Made by a program: the position numbers and the translations under genes. A stretch of 64,000 nucleotides of DNA from NCBI RefSeq assembly GCF_042679565.1, contig NZ_JBHTMY010000001.1:353899-417898 (forward strand). The letters run 5' to 3'. The stretch comes from Namhaeicola litoreus (lineage in GTDB: Bacteria > Bacteroidota > Bacteroidia > Flavobacteriales > Flavobacteriaceae). Below, piece by piece: positions 1 through 8,181 of this stretch. A model generated the notes under the pieces. That model was not told the DNA's origin. It worked only from the letters and a program-made list of their open reading frames with translations, and made no database searches. Positions within the stretch are counted from its first letter, which is position 1. The number at the start of each line of letters is the position of its first letter.

Positions 1-10
1 TAGAGGAATA

Positions 11-649
11 GTGTGGTACCCTGTTAAAACTCCGTCTTTTGCTAAGGTAATTTTACCTGATCTTTGCTGGAATTTTAACAAAAGCCAAAAGGATCTATAT
101 CTTACTTTTGACGATGGTCCACACCCTGAAATTACTCCTTGGGTTCTGGAATTATTAGAAAAATATCAGGCAAAAGGTACTTTTTTTTGTGTAGGAGAAA
201 ATGTGGAGAAGTACCCAAATGTAATTCAAACAATAAAGGATCAAGGTAATTCTCTTGGTAATCATACTTTTAATCATTTGAATGGGTGGAAAACTCCTCT
301 CGAGATGTACCTGGATAATATCAAAAAATCATTTGATACTTTTGAAAACTTGTGTTTTAAAACGAATTTATTTCGCCCACCCTATGGCAAATTGAACTTG
401 GCGAGTAAGTTGCAACTTAAAAAGTGGAATACTAAAATTGTGATGTGGGATGTACTTAGCGGAGATTTTGATTCTGAAATTACCCCAGAAAAATGCTTTA
501 AGAACGTAGTCGAAAATGCACAAAACGGGAGCATTATCGTTTTCCATGATAGCTTAAAAGCAGAACTAAATTTAAGATATGTCCTACCCAAAGTTCTAGA
601 TTATTTTTCAGAAAAAGGCTACCGTTTTAAAGCTATAGAAGAAACCTAA
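11..649 (+). CDS. Polysaccharide deacetylase (NodB homology, carbohydrate esterase 4)
   Basis: This 212-residue protein is predicted to remove acetyl groups from a polysaccharide or peptidoglycan sugar in a metal-dependent reaction. Visible CE4 motifs are TFDDGPHP (catalytic and metal aspartates D34/D35), the HxxxH metal pair in GNHTFNHL (H85, H89), RPPYG at 122-126 and the late FHD motif (H179-D180). No signal peptide is evident, and the protein is almost entirely NodB domain. The GTG start follows GAGGAA, but the frame stays open to the window edge, so a start further upstream cannot be excluded. The stop codon overlaps the stop of the convergent thioredoxin-like gene. The family is certain; the substrate is unknown. 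Confidence 0.88.
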   Translation: MWYPVKTPSFAKVILPDLCWNFNKSQKDLYLTFDDGPHPEITPWVLELLEKYQAKGTFFCVGENVEKYPNVIQTIKDQGNSLGNHTFNHLNGWKTPLEMYLDNIKKSFDTFENLCFKTNLFRPPYGKLNLASKLQLKKWNTKIVMWDVLSGDFDSEITPEKCFKNVVENAQNGSIIVFHDSLKAELNLRYVLPKVLDYFSEKGYRFKAIEET

Positions 650-942
650 GTGTATTGCTCAACCAGACTAATCAATGTATTCGCATCTTGTAAGCCCGTT
701 TGTCGCCACTTCATTTCACCATTTTTATAAATAATGAATGTGGGATTTCCTTTAATTCTTAATGCGTTGGCCAAAGCCTCATTTTTTTCTACATCAATTT
801 TCACAACTCTTGCTTTATCGCCTAAGGCTGCTGCTACATCACGCAAAATAGAATGAGTGCTATCGCTTTCATCATTGAGCTGAGAATAAAAATCAATTAA
901 AGTTGGTACGGGGGATTCGATGAGTTCACCAAACTTTGTCAT
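646..942 (-). CDS. Thioredoxin-fold protein lacking the CxxC active site
   Basis: This 98-residue protein has the thioredoxin pattern: a beta strand ending in LIDFY, a central VVKIDVEKNEALA segment, and the cis-proline loop GNPTFIIYKNG (P66), followed by WRQTG. The place where WCGPC should follow the first strand reads SQLNDESDS, and the whole protein has no cysteine, so it cannot be a classical disulfide reductase. Similar short, cysteine-poor thioredoxin-like proteins occur in Flavobacteriia, where a binding or chaperone role is possible. Its ATG lies 153 bp before polA on the opposite strand, so the two genes are divergent. Function unknown. Confidence 0.8.
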   Translation of the reverse strand: MTKFGELIESPVPTLIDFYSQLNDESDSTHSILRDVAAALGDKARVVKIDVEKNEALANALRIKGNPTFIIYKNGEMKWRQTGLQDANTLISLVEQYT

Positions 943-1095
943 ATTATTTTCCTTTTGAAAACCTTATCACAAATATAACATTTTTAATGAATTAGCTTTT
1001 TGTACTAATAAAAATAGGATTGGAATGAAGTAACTTTCGTCAATTAACCAAGAAAACGCTCAATTTGATTATTTTTACAATTCTAAATAAACTTC

Positions 1096-3939
1096 ATGTC
1101 AGATTCCAAAAAACTATTTCTATTAGATGCTTACGCATTAATCTTTAGAGGATATTACGCTTTTATTAAAAATCCAAGGATAAATTCTAAGGGAATGGAT
1201 ACTTCTGCCATAATGGGATTTATGAATTCACTTCTCGATGTGATCAAAAGAGAAAGACCAGATCATTTAGCGGTTGCCTTTGATAAAGGAGGATCATCCG
1301 ATAGAAACGAAATTTTTCCTGAATACAAGGCGAACAGAGATGCCACCCCCGAAGCTATAAAAATTGCTATTCCCTATATTCATGAGATTTTGAATGCAAT
1401 GCATATTCCTATTGTAGAAAAAGAGGGTTATGAAGCTGATGATTTGATAGGTACTTTATCAGTTCAAGCCGAAAAAGCAGGTTTTACGACCTATATGGTG
1501 ACACCAGATAAAGACTTTGCACAATTAGTTACCGACAAAACTTTTGTCTACAGACCTGCTAGAATGGGCAATGGTATAGAAATTTGGGATGTAGAAACTG
1601 TGAGAGAGAAATATGATGTAAAAGAACCTATCAATGTTACAGATTACTTAGGAATGATGGGAGATGCGGTTGATAATATTCCGGGATTACCCGGAGTAGG
1701 AGACAAAACTGCGAGAAAGTTTCTGAAAGAGTACGGAACACTAGAAAACCTTTTAGCAAATACTCATGAGCTAAAAGGAAAAATGAAAGAGAATATAGAA
1801 GCCAATGCAGAATTAGGTCTTCTTTCTAAAAAACTGGCAACCATTATGGTAGATTGCCCAGTTGAGTTTGATGAAAAAGATTTTGAATTAGATCCGCCCG
1901 ATTTAGAAAAAATTCAACAAATTTTTCAAGAGTTAGAGTTTAGACGATTGTTTGAGAATATCAATCAGACTTTTCAAGGAAACTCAAAGAGCTTAAACCA
2001 AGATGAGGTAGCATCACAATCTTTTTCAAACGTTTCTTCGGCTTCTAATGGAAGTAATGACCAGCAATTGGACATGTTTTCTAATGTATCTAGCGATACT
2101 GCGATAGATTTTCCAGGCTCTGGTTTTATTCAAATTGATAATAAAGATCATCATTATCAATTTATAAACACAAATACAGGTCATCATATTCTGCTTAAAA
2201 AACTTCTTGCCCAGAAATTAGTCTGTTTTGATACCGAAACTACAAGTTTAGACACTTTTTTGGCGGAGTTAGTTGGTATCGCATTTTCTTTTGAGCCTGG
2301 CAAAGGATATTATGCTGTTTTCCCAGAAGATCAGATAGAAGCACAAAAAATTATCGAAATCTACCGACCCTTTTTCGAAAAGGATTCTATTGTAAAAGTG
2401 GGGCAAAATTTAAAATACGATATTAAAGTACTACACAATTACAATATCGAGGTTCAGGGTGAAGTATTCGACACTATGATTGCCCATTATTTGATCAACC
2501 CTGATATGCGCCACAACATGGATGTTTTGGCTGAAACTTATTTAAATTATCAGCCGGTACCTATTGAAAATCTCATCGGAAAAAAAGGCGTGAATCAAGG
2601 AAATATGCGTGATGTAGATTTGGAAAAACAAACAGAGTATGCTGTTGAAGATGCCGACATCACATTACAGCTCATGCATATTTTTGAACCTGAATTAGTC
2701 AAAAATAAATTATCTGAATTATATCAAAAAATTGAAGCTCCGCTCATAATTGTTTTGGCCAATATGGAATTGGAAGGGATCAATATAAATAATAATGTTT
2801 TAAACGGATTATCACAAGAATTAGAAAAGGATACAGCAGAATTAGAAAGGAAGATTTACGCTCAAGCAAAAACCGAATTCAATTTGGCCTCGCCAAAACA
2901 GTTAGGTATTGTTTTATTTGAGGAATTAAAATTGGTTGATAAACCAAAAAAAACGAAAACTGGTCAATATGGAACAGGTGAAGAAGTTCTATCCAAGTTG
3001 GCAGAAAAGCATCCTATTGTCAAAGACATTTTAGATTGGAGAAGTTTAGTTAAATTGAAAAATACATACGTAGATTCATTACCAAACGAAATAAATAAGA
3101 AAACAGGGAGAATTCATACTACCTATAGCCAAGCGGTAGCAGCAACCGGACGCTTGAGTTCGAATAATCCTAACCTTCAAAATATTCCCATAAGGACTGA
3201 AAGGGGAAGAGAAATCAGAAAGGCCTTTATCCCGAGAAACGAAGATTACGTTTTATTAGCGGCAGATTATTCTCAAATAGAATTGAGATTAATTGCAGAA
3301 TTGAGCAATGATAGTGAATTGAAGTCAGCATTTGAAAGAGGTGAAGACATTCACAAATCTACGGCTTCAAAAGTGTTTAATGTACCATTAGATGAGGTTA
3401 CTCGAGAACAGAGAAGTTATGCTAAAACGGTAAATTTCGGAATTATTTATGGCGTTTCAGCATTTGGATTAAGTCAGCAGACCGATTTAAGTCGAGGAGA
3501 ATCCAAAGAATTAATTGAGAATTACTACAAAACTTATCCTACTTTAAGAGCATACATTGATCAGCAAATTGATTTCGCCAGAGAACACGGATATGTTGAA
3601 ACTATTCTGGGAAGACGTAGGTATTTAAAAAATATCAACTCAAGAAATGCAGTAGTTCGCTCAGGTGATGAACGAAATGCGGTAAATGCGCCAATTCAAG
3701 GTAGTGCTGCAGATATTATCAAAATTGCCATGATCAACTTACATAAAATTCTAGAGGAAGGGAAATATAGATCAAAAATGATACTTCAAGTGCATGACGA
3801 ATTGGTGTTTGACGTTCACAAAGATGAATTGAGCATTCTAAAACCTATCATAAAAGAAGAAATGGAAAGTGCCTATCAACTCTCCATACCATTAATAGTC
3901 GACTTGGGTGAAGGAAAAAACTGGCTGGAAGCACATTAA
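1096..3939 (+). CDS. polA: DNA polymerase I
   Basis: This 947-residue protein fills gaps and removes primers during replication and repair. The order is a 5'-3' exonuclease (about 1-290), a linker rich in Ser, Asn and Gln (about 295-340), a 3'-5' exonuclease (about 350-530) and the polymerase (about 570-947). The proofreading site looks intact: FDTET gives D379 and E381. Polymerase motif A is DYSQIELR (D724), motif B is RSYAKTVNFG (R773, K777) and motif C is QVHDE (D901, E902). Its length suits the Bacteroidota form. It is preceded by a 153-bp AT-rich divergent intergenic region and appears monocistronic. Confidence 0.98.
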   Translation: MSDSKKLFLLDAYALIFRGYYAFIKNPRINSKGMDTSAIMGFMNSLLDVIKRERPDHLAVAFDKGGSSDRNEIFPEYKANRDATPEAIKIAIPYIHEILNAMHIPIVEKEGYEADDLIGTLSVQAEKAGFTTYMVTPDKDFAQLVTDKTFVYRPARMGNGIEIWDVETVREKYDVKEPINVTDYLGMMGDAVDNIPGLPGVGDKTARKFLKEYGTLENLLANTHELKGKMKENIEANAELGLLSKKLATIMVDCPVEFDEKDFELDPPDLEKIQQIFQELEFRRLFENINQTFQGNSKSLNQDEVASQSFSNVSSASNGSNDQQLDMFSNVSSDTAIDFPGSGFIQIDNKDHHYQFINTNTGHHILLKKLLAQKLVCFDTETTSLDTFLAELVGIAFSFEPGKGYYAVFPEDQIEAQKIIEIYRPFFEKDSIVKVGQNLKYDIKVLHNYNIEVQGEVFDTMIAHYLINPDMRHNMDVLAETYLNYQPVPIENLIGKKGVNQGNMRDVDLEKQTEYAVEDADITLQLMHIFEPELVKNKLSELYQKIEAPLIIVLANMELEGININNNVLNGLSQELEKDTAELERKIYAQAKTEFNLASPKQLGIVLFEELKLVDKPKKTKTGQYGTGEEVLSKLAEKHPIVKDILDWRSLVKLKNTYVDSLPNEINKKTGRIHTTYSQAVAATGRLSSNNPNLQNIPIRTERGREIRKAFIPRNEDYVLLAADYSQIELRLIAELSNDSELKSAFERGEDIHKSTASKVFNVPLDEVTREQRSYAKTVNFGIIYGVSAFGLSQQTDLSRGESKELIENYYKTYPTLRAYIDQQIDFAREHGYVETILGRRRYLKNINSRNAVVRSGDERNAVNAPIQGSAADIIKIAMINLHKILEEGKYRSKMILQVHDELVFDVHKDELSILKPIIKEEMESAYQLSIPLIVDLGEGKNWLEAH

Positions 3940-4014
3940 AATTCGAAAATAAAGTTCTTGAAATCAATTTATTGTAAGTAAATCCTTCTTTAAACATTTA
4001 TTCCAAAAATCCCT

Positions 4015-4045
4015 TTTGTTAAATACATATTTTATTGTACTTTTG
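4015..4045 (+). promoter_or_regulatory. Bacteroidota-type promoter of rplM
   Basis: TTTG at 4015-4018 is followed after exactly 19 bp by TACTTTTG at 4038-4045. This matches the Bacteroidota primary sigma-factor consensus (TTTG, 19-21 bp, TAnnTTTG). Transcription should start near 4051, about 50 nt before the GTG start of rplM. Confidence 0.75.
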
Positions 4046-4101
4046 CACACTCTTTTTACTAAAAGAGAAAAGGAAGTTTAATATTAACAAAAAATTTAAT
4101 T
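4046..4101 (+). promoter_or_regulatory. rplM leader with hairpin
   Basis: The short leader begins with a perfect 7-bp inverted repeat, CTCTTTT (4050-4056) and AAAAGAG (4061-4067), with a 4-nt loop. It is followed by an A-rich purine stretch before the GTG. Ribosomal-protein leaders often bind their own product, and L13-linked leader motifs have been proposed in Bacteroidia. Whether this hairpin is such an element cannot be decided from one sequence. Confidence 0.35.
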
Positions 4102-4557
4102 GTGAATACATTAAGTTACAAAACAGTGTCGGCCAACAAAAACACCGTAAACAAGGAGTGGGTTGTGGTTGATGCAGACGGTCAAACGTTGGGTCGTCTA
4201 GCCTCTAAGGTAGCAAAGCTCATCAGAGGTAAATACAAACCAAATTACACTCCGCATGTAGACTGTGGAGATAATGTAGTGGTTATCAACGCTGAGAAAA
4301 TTAATTTAACCGGGAAAAAATGGGATGCGAAAACTTACATTCGCCACACTGGCTTTCCTGGTGGACAAAGAACTCTTTCTGCATCAGAAATGTACAAAAA
4401 AGATCCTACTAGGTTAGTGGAGAAAGCAGTAAAAGGAATGTTACCAAAAACCAAATTGGGTGCTGACTTGTTCAGAAATTTGTATGTATACAGTGGTACT
4501 GACCACTTGCAAACAGCACAAAACCCAAAATCTATTAACCTAAACGATTTAATGTAA
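4102..4557 (+). CDS. rplM: 50S ribosomal protein L13 (uL13)
   Basis: This 151-residue ribosomal protein binds 23S rRNA early in 50S assembly. Recognisable family segments are EWVVVDADGQTLGRLASKVA, GDNVVVINAEKI and YIRHTGFPGG; the KAVKGMLPK segment and the YSGTDH tail are also typical. The start is GTG, chosen because the sequence just upstream is leader and promoter. rpsI follows after one base, the usual bacterial L13-S9 pair. Expression should come from the promoter at 4015-4045. Confidence 0.97.
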   Translation: MNTLSYKTVSANKNTVNKEWVVVDADGQTLGRLASKVAKLIRGKYKPNYTPHVDCGDNVVVINAEKINLTGKKWDAKTYIRHTGFPGGQRTLSASEMYKKDPTRLVEKAVKGMLPKTKLGADLFRNLYVYSGTDHLQTAQNPKSINLNDLM

Positions 4558-4558
4558 T

Positions 4559-4945
4559 ATGGAAACTATTCATAAAATAGGTAGAAGAAAAACCGCAGTT
4601 GCGCGTGTTTACTTATCAAAAGGTAAAGGTAACATTACAGTTAACGAAAGAGAATTTAACAACTATTTCACTACAGATACTTTACGTTACAAAGTTTTAC
4701 AACCATTAAATTTAACCAACAACTTGGAAAATTTTGATGTTACTGTAAATGTATTTGGCGGAGGAGTAACTGGACAAGCCGAAGCTATTCGTTTAGGCAT
4801 ATCAAGAGCATTGGTTGCTTTGGACGAAGAGAATAAATCTGTTCTTAAACCAGAAGGATTATTGACAAGAGATCCAAGAATGGTGGAAAGAAAGAAATTC
4901 GGTCAGAAAAAAGCGAGAAAGAAATTCCAATTCTCAAAACGTTAA
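4559..4945 (+). CDS. rpsI: 30S ribosomal protein S9 (uS9)
   Basis: This 128-residue small-subunit protein ends in the conserved basic tail RKKARKKFQFSKR, whose final arginine contacts P-site tRNA in known ribosomes. The IGRRKTAVARVYLSKGKG start and the GGGVTGQAEAIRLGISRALV core are diagnostic. It starts one base after the rplM stop, so the two are co-transcribed and probably translationally coupled. Confidence 0.97.
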   Translation: METIHKIGRRKTAVARVYLSKGKGNITVNEREFNNYFTTDTLRYKVLQPLNLTNNLENFDVTVNVFGGGVTGQAEAIRLGISRALVALDEENKSVLKPEGLLTRDPRMVERKKFGQKKARKKFQFSKR

Positions 4946-5070
4946 TATCATTATTTATAAATTATTTAAACCATTGTTGTCGTTTTTCAAGTCTAGCATC
5001 CAAATAAGGAAGACCGATCGTATCGCTACTTCTTTATTGCTACTAAAACGGAACGTAAACTAAACACAAA
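4946..5070 (+). other. rpsI-rpsB intergenic leader
   Basis: A 125-bp gap separates rpsI from rpsB, in contrast to the 1-bp rplM-rpsI junction. It contains the near-repeat ATCGTATCGCTACTTC / TTTATTGCTACTAA (about 5017-5050). I see no strong terminator and no exact TAnnTTTG promoter. It may be an S2 autoregulatory leader, a role known for rpsB in other bacteria, but this is only inference. Confidence 0.25.
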
Positions 5071-5802
5071 ATGGCAAACGTAGAAATTCAAGATTTAATT
5101 GACGCCGGGGTACATTTTGGTCACTTGACCAGAAAATGGGATCCTAACATGGCCAACTACATTCACACTGAACGTAAAGGAATTCATATTATCGACCTTT
5201 ACAAAACCAGAGCTAAGATGGACGAAGCTGCTAAAGCTTTGAAAAAAATTGCTGCTTCTGGAAGAAAAGTGTTGTTTGTAGCAACCAAAAAACAAGCAAA
5301 AGACATTGTAGCTGCAAAAGCTGAGTCGGTAAATATGCCTTACATCACAGAAAGATGGCCAGGTGGTATGTTGACAAATTTCGTAACAATTAGAAAAGCA
5401 GTAAAAAAAATGAGTCAGATCGATCGTATGAAAAAAGATGGATCATTCGATGCTTTATCTAAAAGAGAGAAATTACAGATCAACCGTTTAAGAGCAAAAT
5501 TAGAGAAAAACTTAGGTTCTATCGTTGATATGACCAGAATTCCTGGTGCTCTTTTAGTAGTTGACGTAAAACGTGAGCACATTGCAATTGCTGAAGCACA
5601 AAAATTGAATATTCCAATTTTTGCGATGGTAGATACAAACTCAGATCCTAGACCGATTGATTTTGTTATTCCATCAAATGATGACGCGTCAAAATCGATA
5701 GAAAAAGTATTAGCGCATTTAACTGATGCAATTGGTGAAGGTTTATCTGAAAGAAAATCAAACAAAGACACCAAAGAAGAAGTGAGTGCCACTGCAGAAT
5801 AA
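5071..5802 (+). CDS. rpsB: 30S ribosomal protein S2 (uS2)
   Basis: This 243-residue small-subunit protein carries the family segments LIDAGVHFGHLTRKWDPNM and ITERWPGGMLTNFVTIRKAV; the segments VDVKREHIAIAEA and PIFAMVDTNSDP are also present. The tail after about residue 225 is acidic and low in complexity. tsf follows after 71 bp containing a hairpin, the standard rpsB-tsf arrangement. Confidence 0.97.
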   Translation: MANVEIQDLIDAGVHFGHLTRKWDPNMANYIHTERKGIHIIDLYKTRAKMDEAAKALKKIAASGRKVLFVATKKQAKDIVAAKAESVNMPYITERWPGGMLTNFVTIRKAVKKMSQIDRMKKDGSFDALSKREKLQINRLRAKLEKNLGSIVDMTRIPGALLVVDVKREHIAIAEAQKLNIPIFAMVDTNSDPRPIDFVIPSNDDASKSIEKVLAHLTDAIGEGLSERKSNKDTKEEVSATAE

Positions 5803-5826
5803 CTAAAATAGGTTGAATCATAAAAA

Positions 5827-5854
5827 GAGGCTTCAAATCCTGAAGCTTCTTTTT
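5827..5854 (+). terminator. Hairpin plus T-tract between rpsB and tsf
   Basis: GAGGCTTCA (5827-5835) pairs with TGAAGCTTC (5841-5849) around a 5-nt loop, with one G-T wobble, and is followed by five T. It has the form of an intrinsic terminator. Because it sits inside a normally co-transcribed pair, partial termination or attenuation that lowers tsf relative to rpsB is likely. Confidence 0.6.
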
Positions 5855-5873
5855 CAAATAAACAAAAAAAATT

Positions 5874-6698
5874 ATGGCAAATATTACCGCCGCAGACGTA
5901 AACAAATTAAGACAAGCTACTGGTGCAGGAATGATGGACTGCAAAAAAGCCTTGGTAGAATCTAATGGAGACTTTGAAAAAGCAATAGAATTTTTGAGAA
6001 AAAAAGGTCAAAAAGTTGCTGCGAATAGAGCCGACAGAGAATCAACAGAAGGAGCTGCAATTGCAAAAGTAAATGAAGATCACACTTCTGGTGTTTCAAT
6101 TGTTTTAGCTTGTGAAACTGATTTTGTTGGTAAAAACGAAAGCTTTGTTACTTTAGCCAATAAATTAGCAGACATCGCTTTAACATGCGAATCAAAAGAG
6201 GATTTATTAAGTGCCTCTATTGACGGAATGACAGTTGCTGACAAATTAATCGAGCAGACAGGTGTAATTGGTGAAAAAATAGAAATTCCTAGTTTCCAAA
6301 AAATTAACGCCCCTTATGTATCGAGCTATATCCACGCTGGCAACAAAATTGCCTCATTGGTAGGCCTTTCTGGAAAAGGAAATGGAGCTGAAGAGGTAGC
6401 AAAAGATATTGCAATGCAAGTTGCTGCTATGAATCCGTTAGCACTTGATGAAGCCGGTGTTGATGCGAGCATTATTGAAAAAGAAATAGAAATTGCAAAA
6501 GATCAATTAAGAGCAGAAGGGAAACCTGAAGAAATGCTTGATAAAATTGCAAAAGGAAAACTAAATAGATTCTTTAAAGAAAATACCTTGATCAATCAAG
6601 ATTTTATTAAAGACAATAAAATGAGTGTTTCACAATACGTAAAGACATTAGGGAAAGACGTAAATGTAGTCGATTTCAAACGTGTTGCACTAGGTTAA
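5874..6698 (+). CDS. tsf: Elongation factor Ts
   Basis: This 274-residue guanine-nucleotide exchange factor recycles EF-Tu. The N-terminal UBA-like domain has LRQATGAGMMDCKKAL, followed by the EF-Tu contact region with CETDFVGKN near residue 80. The C-terminal half keeps the dimerisation and core segments, including IAMQVAAMNP. Length agrees with the Bacteroidota form. A strong intrinsic terminator lies 22 bp after the stop. Confidence 0.97.
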   Translation: MANITAADVNKLRQATGAGMMDCKKALVESNGDFEKAIEFLRKKGQKVAANRADRESTEGAAIAKVNEDHTSGVSIVLACETDFVGKNESFVTLANKLADIALTCESKEDLLSASIDGMTVADKLIEQTGVIGEKIEIPSFQKINAPYVSSYIHAGNKIASLVGLSGKGNGAEEVAKDIAMQVAAMNPLALDEAGVDASIIEKEIEIAKDQLRAEGKPEEMLDKIAKGKLNRFFKENTLINQDFIKDNKMSVSQYVKTLGKDVNVVDFKRVALG

Positions 6699-6719
6699 TA
6701 AGCCTATGAAAATATGAAG

Positions 6720-6752
6720 ATCCCCGATAAGTTTTTATCGGGGATTTTTTTT
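6720..6752 (+). terminator. Strong intrinsic terminator after tsf
   Basis: ATCCCCGATAA (6720-6730) and TTATCGGGGAT (6735-6745) form a perfect 11-bp stem with a 4-nt loop, followed by an eight-T run. It closes the rplM-rpsI-rpsB-tsf unit. Confidence 0.93.
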
Positions 6753-6793
6753 ATCTTAAGTTTAAATCGCAAATGCTTAGATATAAAAATTAG

Positions 6794-6801
6794 TATATTT
6801 G
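6794..6801 (+). promoter_or_regulatory. Promoter -7 element of pyrH
   Basis: TATATTTG matches TAnnTTTG and lies 24 bp before the pyrH ATG, directly after the tsf terminator. No good TTG partner is seen 17-23 bp upstream. Its presence argues against translation starting at the TTG inside this element (6799). Confidence 0.6.
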
Positions 6802-6825
6802 CAAAACCAATTTTCAGTCCTTAGA

Positions 6826-7533
6826 ATGAAATATAAAAGAGTCTTATTAAAATTAAGTGGAGAATCCTTAATGGGTGACCAAAATTACGGAATAGACGGC
6901 ACTCGTATTTCAGATTATGCCAAAGAAATAAAGCAAGTCGTAGACTCAGGTACTGAAGTTGCTATCGTTATTGGAGGAGGAAATATTTTTAGAGGATTAG
7001 CCGCCGCGAGCAAGGGAATGGATAGAGTTCAAGGTGATTATATGGGTATGTTGGCAACCGTTATCAATAGTCTTGCTTTGCAAAGTAGTTTAGAAGAAAT
7101 AGGCGTGCAAACGAGATTGTTGACAGCGATCAAAATGGAGCAAATTGCAGAACCTTTTATCAAAAGAAGAGCAGTTCGTCATTTAGAAAAAGGAAGGGTC
7201 GTTATATTTGGAGCAGGCACCGGAAATCCCTATTTTACAACCGATACTGCCGCCGTTCTCAGAGCCATAGAAATTGGTGCCGATGTTATTTTAAAAGGAA
7301 CTAGGGTGGATGGTGTATATACGGCTGATCCTGAAAAAGACAGCAATGCAATCAAATTTGACGAAATAACCTTCAAAGAGGTTATGGAAAAAGGGCTGAA
7401 AGTTATGGATATGACTGCTTTTACCCTTAGTGAAGAAAATGAGTTGCCTATTATTGTTTTTGATATGAACAAAAAAGGTAATCTTTCAAAAATTGTTTCT
7501 GGAGAGAATGTTGGAACAATTGTGGATTTGTAA
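6826..7533 (+). CDS. pyrH: Uridylate kinase (UMP kinase)
   Basis: This 235-residue enzyme phosphorylates UMP to UDP with ATP in pyrimidine nucleotide synthesis and belongs to the amino-acid-kinase fold. Typical segments are YKRVLLKLSGESLMG at the start, VIGGGNIFRG, GTGNPYFTTDTAAVLRA and GTRVDGVYTADP. The ATG at 6826 is preferred to a TTG 27 bp upstream because that TTG is part of the promoter -7 element and the shorter form matches the family N-terminus. frr follows after 20 bp, so the pair is probably one transcript. Confidence 0.96.
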   Translation: MKYKRVLLKLSGESLMGDQNYGIDGTRISDYAKEIKQVVDSGTEVAIVIGGGNIFRGLAAASKGMDRVQGDYMGMLATVINSLALQSSLEEIGVQTRLLTAIKMEQIAEPFIKRRAVRHLEKGRVVIFGAGTGNPYFTTDTAAVLRAIEIGADVILKGTRVDGVYTADPEKDSNAIKFDEITFKEVMEKGLKVMDMTAFTLSEENELPIIVFDMNKKGNLSKIVSGENVGTIVDL

Positions 7534-7553
7534 AAAAGTAAAATTCTAATATC

Positions 7554-8108
7554 ATGAACGAAGAAATTCAATTTGTTTTAGACAGCGTGGAAGAACAGAT
7601 GTCAAAAGCCATATCACATCTTGAATATGAATTTACAAATATTAGAGCTGGGAAAGCTTCGCCAATTATGCTCAAAAGTGTAATGGTAAATTATTACGGT
7701 GCCAGTACGCCACTTTCCCAAGTTGCGAATGTAAATACATTGGACGCACATACTTTAACCGTTCAGCCATGGGAAAAATCTATGATCCAGGAAATTGAAA
7801 AAGGAATTCAGAATGCTAACTTGGGCTTTAATCCCATGAATAATGGTGAAAGCATTATTATAAATGTTCCAGTACTCACAGAAGAACGACGAAGAGATCT
7901 AGTCAAACAAGCTAAAGCCTTAAGTGAACTTGCTAAGGTAAGTATAAGAAATGATAGAAAAGAAGCCAACAATGAATTAAAAAAGCTGGATATTTCTGAA
8001 GATCTTAGAAAAAATGCCGAAGTTGATGTGCAAGAACTCACTGATAAGTATAGTAAAATAGTAGATGAACACTTAAAAATTAAAGAAGAGGAAATAATGA
8101 AGGTCTAG
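7554..8108 (+). CDS. frr: Ribosome recycling factor
   Basis: This 184-residue protein splits post-termination ribosomes together with EF-G. It shows the RRF features EFTNIRAGKASP, NYYGASTPLSQVANV, the VQPWEKSM segment, and a long C-terminal helical hairpin with LTEERRRDLVKQAK and RNDRKEANNELKK. It lies downstream of pyrH, the conserved order in many bacteria. A bulged inverted repeat follows in the next intergenic region. Confidence 0.97.
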   Translation: MNEEIQFVLDSVEEQMSKAISHLEYEFTNIRAGKASPIMLKSVMVNYYGASTPLSQVANVNTLDAHTLTVQPWEKSMIQEIEKGIQNANLGFNPMNNGESIIINVPVLTEERRRDLVKQAKALSELAKVSIRNDRKEANNELKKLDISEDLRKNAEVDVQELTDKYSKIVDEHLKIKEEEIMKV

Positions 8109-8118
8109 CCTTTGTGTT

Positions 8119-8172
8119 ACCTGGTTATGGAAACTCATCCACAATCAAATAATCCTTCTCTATAACCCAGGT
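8119..8172 (+). repeat. Long-loop inverted repeat after frr
   Basis: ACCTGGTTAT (8119-8128) is complementary to ATAACCCAGGT (8162-8172) apart from one bulged base, with about 33 nt between the arms. There is no T-tract, so it is not a standard terminator. It fills the gap between frr and the transporter gene and may be a structured leader for the latter. Confidence 0.4.
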
Positions 8173-8181
8173 AGTAAACAG

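Noticed and set aside
6799..6825. Upstream TTG start for pyrH
   Set aside because: The TTG lies in the TATATTTG -7 element and the added residues do not match the family; ATG at 6826 fits.
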